From contig NZ_JARNTX010000005.1 in NCBI RefSeq assembly GCF_029433095.1, positions 186,001-250,000 of the forward strand: a stretch of 64,000 nt of DNA, in the 5' to 3' direction. Positions 52,585-62,331 of this stretch are shown piece after piece; the first letter of the stretch is position 1; the number at the start of each line of letters is the position of its first letter. Source of the stretch: Hymenobacter sp. YC55. GTDB taxonomy: Bacteria > Bacteroidota > Bacteroidia > Cytophagales > Hymenobacteraceae. Position numbers and translations under genes: made by a program. The notes beneath the pieces are model-generated. The model was not told the DNA's origin and did no database searches. It saw only the letters and a list, made by a program, of their open reading frames with translations.

Positions 52585-55557
52585 TTACCGGCTGATAGCT
52601 ACTTTGACTGGCTTAGCAGCCACTGAACCCGAGGCAGTTATAGCCTGCAAATAGTAAAGCCCAGGAGACAAGGAGTGCACCGGCAAAATGGCTTGTTGAT
52701 GTAAAGGGCGGTGCAACACAACTTGGCCTTGCTGATTGCGCAAGAATATCTCCACAGTTGCATCAGGCTCGGAGTATGAAACGGTAAGTGTCTGCCGGGC
52801 CGGGATAGGGAAAGCAGTCAGCGAGGCAGGGGAAGTAGCGGCCCCCACAGCCACCACCGGCGAGTACTGCACGCCGCCTTGCTGGTCAAGTTGCTTGAGC
52901 CGATAGTAAGTGAGAGAGGCAGACGGGGCGACATCCTGAAAGGAATAAGTAGTGGGCTTGGTAGTTGTGCCTACGCCCTGCTGAAATCCGATTTGCTGAA
53001 ACTCTGCGGTGGCCGTGCTCTTACGCTCTATTGCAAAGCCTAGGTTGTTATACTCGGATGCGGTTCGCCACGTCAGTTTCACTGCAACGGCTTGACGCTG
53101 CGCGGTGAAGTCTACCAACTGTACAGGTAGGGGGCGAGCGGCCAGTTGCCCACGAAAGCGGCTGGCTTGCGCGAAGGTTAGCTTCAGCTGTTGAGTGGCG
53201 GCATCGTAGGCGTAGCTGGTTAATCCTTCGCCAGAAATAGCCGATGGTGTCTCAGTTACCCGCAAAGTAAGGACGGTGCCCCGGCTCACGTACCCTTCAA
53301 AGGAAGTGGCATCTTGCTGCCAGCTGATGGTGGCCCGCTTCGAGGAAGAGACGAAAGGCGTGCCGCCGTAGCGCAGGCTGGTACCCTCTTCAAGGAAAGC
53401 TTGGGCGAAGGTGTTGGTTGCGGTAAGAGAATAGAAGTTTAGCAATCCGTCGGCTTCGAGGGGCTGCGGCAGCGCGCCGCCAGCAATTGAAGTGGCTACC
53501 GTATCAGCCTGAGCAAAGGCTAGATCCTGAAAATCGGTTGTTGCTGCAACCAAGGCAGCCGAGTTGGGCGCCGTGATGGTGCGCACCACTGGGCCTGGGC
53601 TTGTGGTAGTGCCGGGCACGAGGGCTGCCAGAAACTGGGTTTGGGCTTGTCCGCTTTTGCGCACAAGCAGTGTGGTATGATTTGCGGCGGTGTTGTAAGT
53701 GGTTTCGTGTTGGCGCGTGGCCGTCGAGTAGCTGGAGGCGCCGTTGGTGGCCGTTACGTGCGCACTTAAGCGGGCCTGGTTTTTTTGCCAAAATCCCTCG
53801 TGAGTGCCTAGGTGGTCGGTGAAAGAGCCCGTGACGCTAGGAGAGGGACTGTTTTGCAGACCATGCCCGTGCAGTTGCCACGTGTAGGTGTGCGGTACAG
53901 CGGCCTCCACAAAATCGGCTAGCAGATAGTAGGAGTTGCGCACAAACAAGGTTTTGCGTGTAATAGTGGTTTTCTGCTTGGGATAAGTGGTCTGCACTTC
54001 CCCGTAGGTTAGCTGCCGCGAAGCGAAGCCGTTTTGGATGGTGGCCTCGGCATCGTTGGCTTCTCCTGGAGTACCGGGGGCCGGACCCGCATCATCGACC
54101 AGAATTAAGTTGTGATTGAGGGCTTGGCTGACTTCACCCCGACGGGTATAACTTAGGTAGCCCGCATCCAAAGCTAGCAACTCGCCCTGGGCATATAGGA
54201 TAAAGCTGCTGGCGTCGCCCTGGCTGTGGCCGCCACCGTTGGTTTGGGCGAGGCCGTGCTGGCCGTACAGGTGCAAATAGCTGGAAAGGGAATCGTTACC
54301 CGAGCGAAAAATAAGGTTGCCACTTTCCGGCAATACAGTCAAGGCTGGATTAGATGGGTCGGAAGGAGTTAGGTTAGCAGCCAAGTATGCGGCTCGCATG
54401 TCTACGGTAATGTCGCGCAGCTGAGCAGTGAGCGAGGTCAGGCCGGAGCCAGATAGTTGACTAATGTGTAAAGGATTTAGGTAGCGGCTTTGGCCAGTAA
54501 GCGCCAGTTCTGGCATGCCCATATCCACATACGAATCTTCGAGGGCTGGAAACCGCCCGTCCGGCATCTGAATGCGGGTAATCCACTCGTAGAGCAGGTT
54601 GTATTTGGGGTCGTAGTAAGGGTTACGAATCGAGCGGGTTGTGGTGCCAAACGAATAGCGCCCACGTTGGTCGGGCAGAAAATGGCCCATGGCGCGGAAA
54701 AACGGCAGGCAATTCAGAAAGGCGTACTTGAAATAGTAGGGCCCCTCGGCATAGCCAGCAATAGCCGTAGAGTCCGATTGGCGTTGGGGGTCACGCCACA
54801 GCACGTTATCGATGGTGTAGAGGCCTGTATTAATCCAAGTGAGGGGCTGCTGATGCGCGGCCGTGCCCGCCACATCGTTGAGTACTACGGCAGCCATGCC
54901 AAGGGCAGCGGCCGTCATTAGGGCGTGGTTGTTCTTTACTTGGCTGTAAAATAAACCAAACGCCGCAGTAGTCGATTGGCGCTGTATGTTGCTGGCAAAT
55001 TCCTGCAGTCGGGCTTGGCCGGCGGCCAGTGCCGCCGCCGGAATACCGGCCCCACGGAGTAGGTCGTAGGCAATCAGATAGTCAATCAATTCTTTTGAGC
55101 GCCACTGCCACTCACTATAAGCAGTAGGATTGTCGACTGACGTATTGCATTGCGCAAGCAGGCGTATGGTACGGGCCCGAAGGGTGTCTTGCTCGGCCAA
55201 AGTCAGGGGCCGTATGGTGCCGGCACTCGGAGAGCGGTCGAGCAAGAAGATGAATGCCATGTTCTTAGCCAGCGTAGCTCGTGCGCGTCGAGTGTCGGTT
55301 GTGTTGTTTGCGCTAGGCGGCGCTGTAAAGACACTGCTATACAAGCCGCTAAAGAGCGTATAAGGCACCAGTGTTGCCAACGAAGCACGCACACCGGGTA
55401 GAGCTTCTGCCTTAAGTAAAGTTCGTGGGTATGAAAAGTCGGCTCCTACAGGGCGCCAAGAGCCAGATTGAGCGAAACCTTCTTTAGAAAACAGCAGAAG
55501 GAATAATGCTATAATATGGCAACACTTTGCTAATTGTTTATTAGAAGAATAATTCAA
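52585..55557 (-). CDS. Heparinase II/III-like secreted polysaccharide lyase with T9SS sorting domain
   Basis: 990 residues from a TTG start; an in-frame stop lies just upstream and no earlier ATG exists. The signal peptide is at about 12-30 (IIALFLLLFSKEGFAQ). An alpha-toroid region (about 60-400; QWRSKELIDYLIAYDLLRG, NNHALMTAAALGMAAV, DGRFPALEDSY) is followed by the heparinase II/III beta-sandwich (about 405-640; NGGGHSQGDASSFILYAQGE, YLSYTRRGEVSQALNHN). A fibronectin-like region (about 820-900) and a type A T9SS sorting domain (from LTAFPIPARQTLTV) end it. Enzymes of this kind cleave uronic-acid polysaccharides such as alginate, ulvan or heparin; the substrate is not known. It converges on the MNIO gene across 20 bp. 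Confidence 0.85.
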   Translation of the reverse strand: MNYSSNKQLAKCCHIIALFLLLFSKEGFAQSGSWRPVGADFSYPRTLLKAEALPGVRASLATLVPYTLFSGLYSSVFTAPPSANNTTDTRRARATLAKNMAFIFLLDRSPSAGTIRPLTLAEQDTLRARTIRLLAQCNTSVDNPTAYSEWQWRSKELIDYLIAYDLLRGAGIPAAALAAGQARLQEFASNIQRQSTTAAFGLFYSQVKNNHALMTAAALGMAAVVLNDVAGTAAHQQPLTWINTGLYTIDNVLWRDPQRQSDSTAIAGYAEGPYYFKYAFLNCLPFFRAMGHFLPDQRGRYSFGTTTRSIRNPYYDPKYNLLYEWITRIQMPDGRFPALEDSYVDMGMPELALTGQSRYLNPLHISQLSGSGLTSLTAQLRDITVDMRAAYLAANLTPSDPSNPALTVLPESGNLIFRSGNDSLSSYLHLYGQHGLAQTNGGGHSQGDASSFILYAQGELLALDAGYLSYTRRGEVSQALNHNLILVDDAGPAPGTPGEANDAEATIQNGFASRQLTYGEVQTTYPKQKTTITRKTLFVRNSYYLLADFVEAAVPHTYTWQLHGHGLQNSPSPSVTGSFTDHLGTHEGFWQKNQARLSAHVTATNGASSYSTATRQHETTYNTAANHTTLLVRKSGQAQTQFLAALVPGTTTSPGPVVRTITAPNSAALVAATTDFQDLAFAQADTVATSIAGGALPQPLEADGLLNFYSLTATNTFAQAFLEEGTSLRYGGTPFVSSSKRATISWQQDATSFEGYVSRGTVLTLRVTETPSAISGEGLTSYAYDAATQQLKLTFAQASRFRGQLAARPLPVQLVDFTAQRQAVAVKLTWRTASEYNNLGFAIERKSTATAEFQQIGFQQGVGTTTKPTTYSFQDVAPSASLTYYRLKQLDQQGGVQYSPVVAVGAATSPASLTAFPIPARQTLTVSYSEPDATVEIFLRNQQGQVVLHRPLHQQAILPVHSLSPGLYYLQAITASGSVAAKPVKVAISR

Positions 55558-55959
55558 AATAAGCTAGTGGTTGATTCGTGCTATCGCAACACTGGACTTA
55601 TAGATTGTCGTTCAAAATAATTGATTTTATGGGCGAATTGAGGCTTTATGAAAATTTGAACTTTGTAAGTTAATATATTAGCTGTTAGTTATTTTTTATA
55701 ATGTTATGAAATATGTACTATGCAATATGTGAGATAAGTGTATAAAAATTATAAAAATACTTGTAATGTGTTGCAGTCATTTTTGAATTACAGATGCTTA
55801 AACCCCACTGAATGGTCGGATTGCATTAGTCAACCTCTATTAGAAACAAGGTGCTAGTGTGATGACAAAGGTTTTAGTGCAGCGTAGACGCTCTGTAACT
55901 ATATCCTTGGAACATATTCTAGTCAGGCAGATGTCTGAGCTTCTTGTTCGTCTTAGCTA
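55558..55959. other. AT-rich intergenic region, no gene
   Basis: 402 bp, very AT-rich at about 55610-55800. It holds the promoter of the lyase gene on one side and the 3' end of the GAF gene on the other. No structure or motif stood out. Confidence 0.4.
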
Positions 55960-56679
55960 TTATGGCAAGCGCGCGAGCGACGCGTGAACTTCTTCCTTGA
56001 GAATACACGCCATCAGGGCTGCTTCCTCGCACACTGCTTTGCGGTAAAAATGAACCACTGTCGTATCGGGGTCTTCGTGGCGGCTACTTAATTCGGCCAA
56101 CGTTTGGATACGTGTTAGTGGGGGCAGTACGCGGTGGTAAATGGTCGACCACAAAGCGGCCACCTCGGCATCTTGTCCCATCAGTGCGCGCAACTCCAAT
56201 AAATGCATCACCACTTTCGCCAGCGATGCCAGTAGCTTTCGTTCTAATTTTGAAAAAGCCCGGGCCCGGTAATCAATTATGCACAAGTTGCCAATAGCAT
56301 AACCGCGCGGTGTACGCAAGGGGTGCCCGGCGTAAAACTGTAGATTCAAACACTCAATCACCCATGGGTCAATGAGGGGGCAGGGGGTATCAGCTAAACT
56401 CTCGAACACAGTGGTTCCCTCGTGAAGGATGGCCACCGAGCATAAGCTTTCGTGCCGGCCAATACGCTCAGAATCTGGAATTCCTGCAAAGCTAATAACC
56501 TGAACGGTGTCCTTTTCCACCAGAGAAACTAGCGCAATCGGAGCCATGAATAGCTTGGCCGTTAAGTGCACTAAGTCATCAAATAATTCTTCGCCAAAAA
56601 CACTTAAGTGCTGATACTGATGGAGTGCTTCCAGCCGGGCGACATCATTTAGGGGGATCAATGAGGAAAAAGAACTCAT
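55960..56679 (-). CDS. GAF-domain protein
   Basis: 239 residues from the ATG at 56679 (a GTG two codons upstream is possible). One GAF domain occupies about 20-165 (FDDLVHLTAKLFMAPIALVSLVEKD, RHESLCSVAILHEG, FYAGHPLRTPRGYAIGNLCIID). The pattern is that of Bacteroidota and cyanobacterial GAF proteins seen at the front of sensor kinases, and the C-terminal ~75 residues are helical with a possible degenerate dimerisation region but no ATPase. It may be a free-standing ligand or redox sensor. No partner is evident nearby. Confidence 0.88.
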   Translation of the reverse strand: MSSFSSLIPLNDVARLEALHQYQHLSVFGEELFDDLVHLTAKLFMAPIALVSLVEKDTVQVISFAGIPDSERIGRHESLCSVAILHEGTTVFESLADTPCPLIDPWVIECLNLQFYAGHPLRTPRGYAIGNLCIIDYRARAFSKLERKLLASLAKVVMHLLELRALMGQDAEVAALWSTIYHRVLPPLTRIQTLAELSSRHEDPDTTVVHFYRKAVCEEAALMACILKEEVHASLARLP

Positions 56680-57124
56680 AAGCACTTTCTTATAGAAGCC
56701 TAAAACAATAATTGATGCAAGACCAGTAAATCCAACCTTGAAACTGACTTTGAAATAGGTGACCTCTCCATCGCTCCTGCCAACGTCGTATTTTCTCCTC
56801 TGTGTAACTCTACTGTTATTCTCTTACTACTGCCAGTAAGCACGTTAGGTTGGTCTTTTTGCCTTATAAAAATTCATAAACCAAGTTAAAGTGCAGTGTT
56901 TCAGTTCACTTCAGACAAGTGAAAACAGAGTAAAGTAGTGGCATTCGTGCATCAATAGGTATAGTTCCGTTATGCGCTATAGCTGCTAGCATGGCATGTA
57001 AACCGCTTTTATTGAGTGGGTTGAAGCTAAGAGTAGTAGAGGCCTAACTACCACATGAACAATGTCCTCAGCGTAATGCCGGTCCGGAAATGCACCCTTT
57101 TCAATCACTTCTCGTTGCGTAGGT
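56680..57124. other. Intergenic region, no gene seen
   Basis: 445 bp between the GAF gene and the small basic protein. No credible ORF, hairpin with T-run, or operator was noticed. Confidence 0.4.
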
Positions 57125-57337
57125 ATGTCGACATCTCCTAAACGCCCGCGCCCGCGCAAAACCATTGAAGTTGCTGCCCCTATCGTATCTCATGCCGACC
57201 AACTGGTTGCGCTACACCAGCGAGAAGAAGGCAAAACCGTGATGTACAAGCAGGATGCCTGGGGCCATATTGAAACGCGCTTTGTGCGTACCCAGAACGT
57301 AAAAGCCTGGGAAGCCAAAGGGTTTTTCGTGCGCTAA
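57125..57337 (+). CDS. Small basic hypothetical protein
   Basis: 70 residues, opening with a basic proline-rich stretch (MSTSPKRPRPRKT) and ending in a compact region (KTVMYKQDAWGHIETRFVRT). No signal peptide or known domain. Codon use fits the region and a tetraloop hairpin follows the stop, so it is probably real. Function unknown. Confidence 0.6.
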   Translation: MSTSPKRPRPRKTIEVAAPIVSHADQLVALHQREEGKTVMYKQDAWGHIETRFVRTQNVKAWEAKGFFVR

Positions 57338-57362
57338 CTGCCGCATTGTTTCAAGTTATATT

Positions 57363-57382
57363 CCTTGGTTACTCAACCAAGG
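57363..57382 (+). terminator. 8-bp tetraloop hairpin
   Basis: CCTTGGTT pairs perfectly with AACCAAGG around ACTC, 25 bp after the small gene's stop; CAGTCTTT follows. The remaining sequence to 57658 shows no gene. Confidence 0.55.
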
Positions 57383-57658
57383 CAGTCTTTGTGCGCCCAA
57401 CAGTATCGAAGTTAGGCGCACCTTACTTGTCTGCGTTTACGCCACTCTACCTAAGCTGTGGTTTAAGCGGCCCAATAACAGCAAAGTGGGGTAGAAATAC
57501 TTTGTTTGGAGAGGGTAGGGGAGAGGCAGGGTAGTACCAACCGGAGTATTTGAAATTCCGGCCGTAATCTTGCGGAGAGTATTCTCCTTTATCAGTTGCG
57601 TCTGTTGCTTGCCTTGTGTACTCGCAGGTAGCGGAGGCATCGAAGGCCAACACAAAGC

Positions 57659-58237
57659 ATGCGAACCAGATTACGTAGGCACGCCCGCCGCATCAAAGTA
57701 ATTGTCTACCAGGAAACTCTATTCGACTACAAGGAGCACCTGTACACCTTTCTGGGGGCGTTTTTAGGAATTGGTTTGATAGGCTTGCTGAATCGGTATC
57801 GGTTGCCTGCCTCCGATGCACCCCTGCTCATTGGTTCCTTTGGCGCTTCTTCAGTGCTGATTTATGGCGTCATCAATAGTCCGCTGGCCCAGCCGCGCAA
57901 CCTGATAGGTGGGCATGTGCTTAGCGCTCTTATTGGCGTAATGATGTATCGTTTATTTCCGCAAGAGCAATGGTTGGCAGGTGCATTAGCCGTTTCATTG
58001 TCCATTGTGATGATGCAGATTACCAAGACGCTGCATCCGCCCGGCGGCGCCACGGCTCTGATTGCCATTATTGGCTCCGCACAGCTTAAGGCACTCGGCT
58101 ATTGGTACGTGCTGGTGCCCGTGCTATCAGGCGTACTGATTCTGTTGGTAGTGGCTATGCTGGTAAACAACCTAACGCCCACCCGTCACTACCCGGCCAA
58201 CAAGCACTGGTACCGATTCTGGCAGCGCAAGTATTAA
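57659..58237 (+). CDS. HPP-family integral membrane protein
   Basis: 192 residues with about four transmembrane helices (about 28-45, 55-72, 80-122 as two, and 140-165) and the signature HPPGGATAL after the third or fourth helix. Other family traits are GSFGASSVLIYG and SPLAQPRNLIGGH. Members in cyanobacteria and chloroplasts have been linked to nitrite transport; bacterial roles are unclear. The N-terminal Arg-rich tail is cytoplasmic. Converges on the DUF92 gene. Confidence 0.88.
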   Translation: MRTRLRRHARRIKVIVYQETLFDYKEHLYTFLGAFLGIGLIGLLNRYRLPASDAPLLIGSFGASSVLIYGVINSPLAQPRNLIGGHVLSALIGVMMYRLFPQEQWLAGALAVSLSIVMMQITKTLHPPGGATALIAIIGSAQLKALGYWYVLVPVLSGVLILLVVAMLVNNLTPTRHYPANKHWYRFWQRKY

Positions 58238-58409
58238 GGATGCTGACGGTTTAAACTCTGGTGAAGATCGTCTACCGAGCCTAATTGCAAGAGTAAAGCG
58301 CAACTTAGGAATCGCACAGATGCCTTTATTGCTCCTGAAAAACGTTGCAGAGGGTCTCAATAGGCAGGGTATTTGGGACGCACGAATGCCGACTTAACTT
58401 CGGTATAGT

Positions 58410-59159
58410 CTATAGTGGCCCAAACAGCGCATAGCAAAGCGCGGCGGTACCTGCGCCCACGAGCGTGTTGAGCATGTTCACGGCGTTGTTGGAAAGTAGC
58501 CCTTTGCGCTCGAGTGTAGCACCCAGCACCGAATCAGCTATGTTGCCAACGGCGCCTGCCAGCAGAACCCATCCGAAGCCTGGGTGCCAGCCCAGCCCAA
58601 CGCTATAAACGCCTGCAATGAGGGCGCTACCAACCAGCCCTAGCGCGGTGCCTTCCAGACTAACTACCCCGTCGCGCCCCCGCACATCGGGGCGCAGCGT
58701 GAGGATGTGGTAGAAGCGGCGCCCGTACACATTGCCCAGCTCCGAGGAAAGCGTGTCGGCGGTAGCGGCGGCCAGGCTACCAGCCAGCAGAAGCTGGAAG
58801 AACGGCGCATGAGCGGGACTCAGCCAACTCAGCAGCCCCGCAACACTAGCCACGCCTGCATTGGCTAGCGCCTGCCCAGCAGTCCGCCGCCCCTTATTGG
58901 CCTCTGCCAAACCGAGGCGCTGCTTATCGGGACGTTTCCAAGCGGAAGCTGCCGAGCCAAGCAGAAAAAATACTGCCAGAAGTGCCAAGCCAGTAAAACC
59001 CGCGCCCAGAAACAACAGGATGCCCAAAAGGCCACCGGTAGCGGCGCCCGGGATGGTTAGCTTACCGGTTCGTACGCTGTAAACCATGCCCGCGGCCAGC
59101 ACTAGCAGCACAGCAAACCAAGAAAACAACGGCGACGAAAAAGCAAACACGGGCAGCAA
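58410..59159 (-). CDS. DUF92 family membrane protein
   Basis: 249 residues and six or so transmembrane helices. Motifs GAATGGLLGILLFLGAG, KGRRTAGQALANAG, ATADTLSSELGNVYG and GRDGVVSLEGTALGLVGS, together with GNIADSVLGATLERKG, are those of DUF92, the family that includes plant phytyl-phosphate kinase VTE6. An isoprenoid-phosphate kinase-like activity is possible but unproven in bacteria. The start is uncertain: the frame opens with TTG at 59159, and a GTG three codons later is an alternative. Confidence 0.87.
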   Translation of the reverse strand: MLPVFAFSSPLFSWFAVLLVLAAGMVYSVRTGKLTIPGAATGGLLGILLFLGAGFTGLALLAVFFLLGSAASAWKRPDKQRLGLAEANKGRRTAGQALANAGVASVAGLLSWLSPAHAPFFQLLLAGSLAAATADTLSSELGNVYGRRFYHILTLRPDVRGRDGVVSLEGTALGLVGSALIAGVYSVGLGWHPGFGWVLLAGAVGNIADSVLGATLERKGLLSNNAVNMLNTLVGAGTAALCYALFGPL

Positions 59160-59279
59160 ACACTAGAGCGTGCAAGGTAGGACACCGGCACACACGAAAG
59201 CAATGTAGTAGCTGCAGTAGTCAGGCCCGACTTTGGTTTCGGGTGCAAGCCCTGAGCATGTAAACACGTTTAGCTACGT

Positions 59280-60233
59280 TCACAGTCGGTTTGGCTGAAC
59301 GGCGGCTGGTTTGGCGGGTGTTGGCCGGAGCAAAAGAAATAACATGAGCCAGCAAAATAATGCTGCTCCCACTGGTGATATGGAAAGGGAATAGTCGGCG
59401 GCAACAAAGTCGTTCGGGGTAGGATCATACAATACGGCAAGCTGGGTTGCGCCAGCATTCAACCGACCATACTCTGCTTCGGTGATGGCCACTACGCGTT
59501 GCTGGTTTTTGAAGAGAAATGTAGCTTGATACGTATACCAATGGTACTTGCGCCCATGCGAAAGGCGGTCGGTATCCATTACTGTAACGTCCATTCTTTG
59601 GCCGTTGCGTTTCAGTTGGGAGCCGTATTGATAGTACTGATAAGCATCGTAGGAGATAAACAAGGCCATGGCCCCCATCACAACCACTAACAGCGCCCGT
59701 GCGATGGTTTGAATGAAAGTCAGGCCCGTAACACGCACTACCAGGCCGCCTCCCACAAAGAACAAGGCCAGTGCAAGCAGAACTAACAGCCCTAGCGACT
59801 TCGATTCGCGGGAGAAATCGGCTAGCACACTCCAGTCAATCAGCCGGGAAACCACACGGGTGTCGGGAGTAGTAGGTGCCCGTTGCAGCTGTCCAAACCG
59901 ATCCGATGGCGGATGGTAAAGTAAGGTAACTCGGTCTCCTTCCGAGAGCCACAGAGTATCAGACACGTAACGGGTTTCGTAAGCTCGATTGTGGTGCGTG
60001 AAGCCAATGTAAACGGCGGTGCCTAGCACATCCCACAGAGCCCGGTGCGTACGGTCGGCGCGGTTGACCTGTACAGTTACTGGCTCACCTTGGCTTCGGA
60101 GTTGAGTTTGAAATACCTCTTCCTGATAGAAATGCCACGCTACCAGTACAGCCACACCCAGCAAAGCAGTCAGCAGGAACCCCCAAACCAACGTGTATAA
60201 GTTTCCTAGAAAACGAAAGAACTGCTGGAACAT
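59280..60233 (-). CDS. DUF3592-like membrane protein
   Basis: 317 residues. Transmembrane helices lie at about 15-35, 150-168, 178-200 and 290-308, enclosing two similar extracytoplasmic beta domains. Both contain the DUF3592 pattern of a short strand, a tyrosine-rich strand and a VLYDPxxPxD-like end (VTLLYHPPSDRFG and LAVLYDPTPNDFV). The duplication inside one protein is clear. Function unknown. It lies alone, upstream of the DUF92 gene on the same strand with a 120-bp gap. Confidence 0.75.
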   Translation of the reverse strand: MFQQFFRFLGNLYTLVWGFLLTALLGVAVLVAWHFYQEEVFQTQLRSQGEPVTVQVNRADRTHRALWDVLGTAVYIGFTHHNRAYETRYVSDTLWLSEGDRVTLLYHPPSDRFGQLQRAPTTPDTRVVSRLIDWSVLADFSRESKSLGLLVLLALALFFVGGGLVVRVTGLTFIQTIARALLVVVMGAMALFISYDAYQYYQYGSQLKRNGQRMDVTVMDTDRLSHGRKYHWYTYQATFLFKNQQRVVAITEAEYGRLNAGATQLAVLYDPTPNDFVAADYSLSISPVGAALFCWLMLFLLLRPTPAKPAAVQPNRL

Positions 60234-60677
60234 CGGAGGTCACAGATTTAGCTTCTTTCAAGTCTTGCTGAACGGATTGTAAGCAGCCGGTTGATTTCAG
60301 GGTACCCGTGTTAAGGAACGTACCCAAAAGCAAAGAGCAATTAAATATATAAAAAACTTAATAAACAATGTGCAGTTAGGTTACAGGCTTAAAGGCGCCT
60401 AGCCATAACGATACTGCTCTACCTCGCACGGTAGTGTAGTTGCACAATGTGTGTTAACTGAAGGCAGCTAGAAATAAGCTCGTAAAAGGTAAAGCCCACT
60501 TCTGCTTAAATACGCAGGCGGCTTCAGCAATTATATTCGTTAGCCAATCTGCCTGAACCTCTCCAATCCGCTTACCCCTCAATTTAGTGAATAAATGATT
60601 CTACTAATTAATAAGTGGTTGCTAATTGCTTATGCCTAATGACGCGGTATATTCTTTTAAGTAATAAGCCTTTAACC
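60234..60677. other. Intergenic region, no gene seen
   Basis: 444 bp, AT-rich in the parts near 60340 and 60590-60670. No ORF or structure could be supported. Confidence 0.4.
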
Positions 60678-60902
60678 TCAATGATTAGGCAGGCGTTGGG
60701 ATTGTAACCGAACAACTTGCTCCAAGGTTAATTCGCCACGGACATAGCGTTGAAGTAAGTCCAGGGTTGCTAAACTAACTTGGGGTATTCCAGCATCAGC
60801 AATACCAACAAGGTTCTCGGCTTTTCTCAAACGTTGTAGCCAATGCTCCTTTTCAACCGACGAAAGCATGGCCGGTGGAGCCTGAAAATATAATTGATTC
60901 AT
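60678..60902 (-). CDS. VbhA-like small protein (orphan Fic-antitoxin-like)
   Basis: 74 residues from the ATG at 60902; a TTG six codons earlier is possible. All-helical. The last 25 residues (LLQRYVRGELTLEQVVRLQ) match the final helix of VbhA-type Fic antitoxins, and the preceding segment aligns with VbhA. The inhibitory motif (Ser/Thr-x-x-x-Glu-Gly/Asn) is not intact: the matching place reads GIADAG. No Fic toxin is encoded nearby. It may be an orphan relic or a protein with another role. Confidence 0.6.
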   Translation of the reverse strand: MNQLYFQAPPAMLSSVEKEHWLQRLRKAENLVGIADAGIPQVSLATLDLLQRYVRGELTLEQVVRLQSQRLPNH

Positions 60903-61236
60903 TGCCTTAATAAAATACAATAGCTGATTTCCGCTGCTTAGTAAATATAAAACAACTAGTAATAGCCTAAACAGGCAAGAGAAGTAAATTTATTTAAAAT
61001 TTTTATCGAAGAAAACTTCCAGGCTATACCCAGGAATTTCGGTGATGTTACAATAACCAAACCGAATACAGTATCAACTGTAATTCAAATCCTGCAGCAG
61101 ATACAAATGATTTATCCTTGCGCTCAGCTCACGCCAAAACCGGACTGGATGTAAGTATTCGGTCTGTGCAGTAAGGGCCTGCCTTTCAGGTGAGTAGACG
61201 AGTGTAAAAATGCCTTATAGTTCTGTTCCGCTTCAC
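60903..61236. other. Intergenic region, no gene seen
   Basis: 334 bp between the VbhA-like gene and the 3' end of the histidine-kinase gene. The left half is very AT-rich. No feature could be supported. Confidence 0.4.
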
Positions 61237-62331
61237 TTAAGGAGCAGGCGTCGATTTGGGCAACTTTACGGTGAAGGTGGTGCCTTCGCCTACAGTGCTG
61301 TCTACTGTGAGGGTGCCTTGGTGAAGCGACACTATAGTTTGACACAACGACAAACCAAGGCCAGTGGTAGGCTCTCCGCGTAGTCCGGGGCGCCGGGCCT
61401 TGGTGAAGCGCTCAAACAAAACTGGCTGTAGTGCGGCGGGAATACCAATGCCGTTATCGGCTACTACAAAAAGCACACCGTCGGGTGCAGCTTCTACACG
61501 CACGATAATACGACCATCATCCGGGGTAAACTTCAAAGCATTGCTTATCAAGTTGTTGACAACTTGCATGAACTTGCTGACATCTACATCGGCATACACG
61601 GGCTCGGAAGGTAGCTCTATCCGTAACTGCTGCGCCTCACGGCCAGTTGCGCGCTGAAACAGTTCCAAGCTTTGCTGCACTTTTTCGCGCAAGTCCACCC
61701 GTTCGCGCTTCAACGGAATAGCCGCCGACTCCAGAAACTCCTGATCGACAAGGTCCCGTATGAGTTGCACCCCCCGCTGGCTGGTGTCCTGCATGAGGTG
61801 CAGCATCTCGGTTACCTGCGGATTGGCTTGGACGGTCATTTCCTCACGGATATAGCCAGCCAACTGCTGAAGCGAAACGAAGGCCCCAGCTAGGTCGTGC
61901 GCTAGAATTTCCAGCATCGTGTTTTTCTTGGTGCTGAATTTCAAGCTCGTTTGCTGGGTGCGTTTGCTGGTGGTAATGTCGCGCAGTGAGCCTCCCAACC
62001 GGACGGTACCCTCTGCGTCCTGCTGCCAGCCGGGCATCAGACACAGCCACTGATCGGGCTTGCCTGGGCGCAGCAAGCGAATTTCCACTTCGTCGGAGAG
62101 CCGCCCCTGAGTCCAGAGCTGCCAGCAGCGACGCAACCACGGCAAGTCGTCGGGGGGAAGGTGAGCAAGCAAAGCCGGCAACTCGTCGTTGGCCTGCGCT
62201 TGTTTTCCATTCAACACCCGTTCGTAGGCAGCGTTGACGTACTCAACCCGCTGATCCTTTAAGTTATAGACGAAATGAATTTGAGAGCTAGCTTCAGCTT
62301 GGTTGAGAAAAAACGCAGCGGGGTTCAGCAT
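61237..62331 (-). CDS. PAS sensor histidine kinase
   Basis: 364 residues, no membrane segment. A PAS domain (about 15-122; HFVYNLKDQRVEYVNAAYERV, GSLRDITTSKRTQQ) is followed by a kinase core: phospho-acceptor His143 in the atypical box EILAHDLAGAFVSL, N box NNLISNALKFTPDDG, DNGIGIPAAL and TTGLGLSLC. The HDL-type box (rather than HEIRTP) marks a separate subclass common in Bacteroidota. No receiver or partner regulator is adjacent. The signal is unknown. Confidence 0.92.
   Translation of the reverse strand: MLNPAAFFLNQAEASSQIHFVYNLKDQRVEYVNAAYERVLNGKQAQANDELPALLAHLPPDDLPWLRRCWQLWTQGRLSDEVEIRLLRPGKPDQWLCLMPGWQQDAEGTVRLGGSLRDITTSKRTQQTSLKFSTKKNTMLEILAHDLAGAFVSLQQLAGYIREEMTVQANPQVTEMLHLMQDTSQRGVQLIRDLVDQEFLESAAIPLKRERVDLREKVQQSLELFQRATGREAQQLRIELPSEPVYADVDVSKFMQVVNNLISNALKFTPDDGRIIVRVEAAPDGVLFVVADNGIGIPAALQPVLFERFTKARRPGLRGEPTTGLGLSLCQTIVSLHQGTLTVDSTVGEGTTFTVKLPKSTPAP

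Noticed and set aside
57437..57655. Two overlapping ~70-codon frames on the minus strand before the HPP gene
   Set aside because: Mutually exclusive frames with no motif; the region is more likely promoter.
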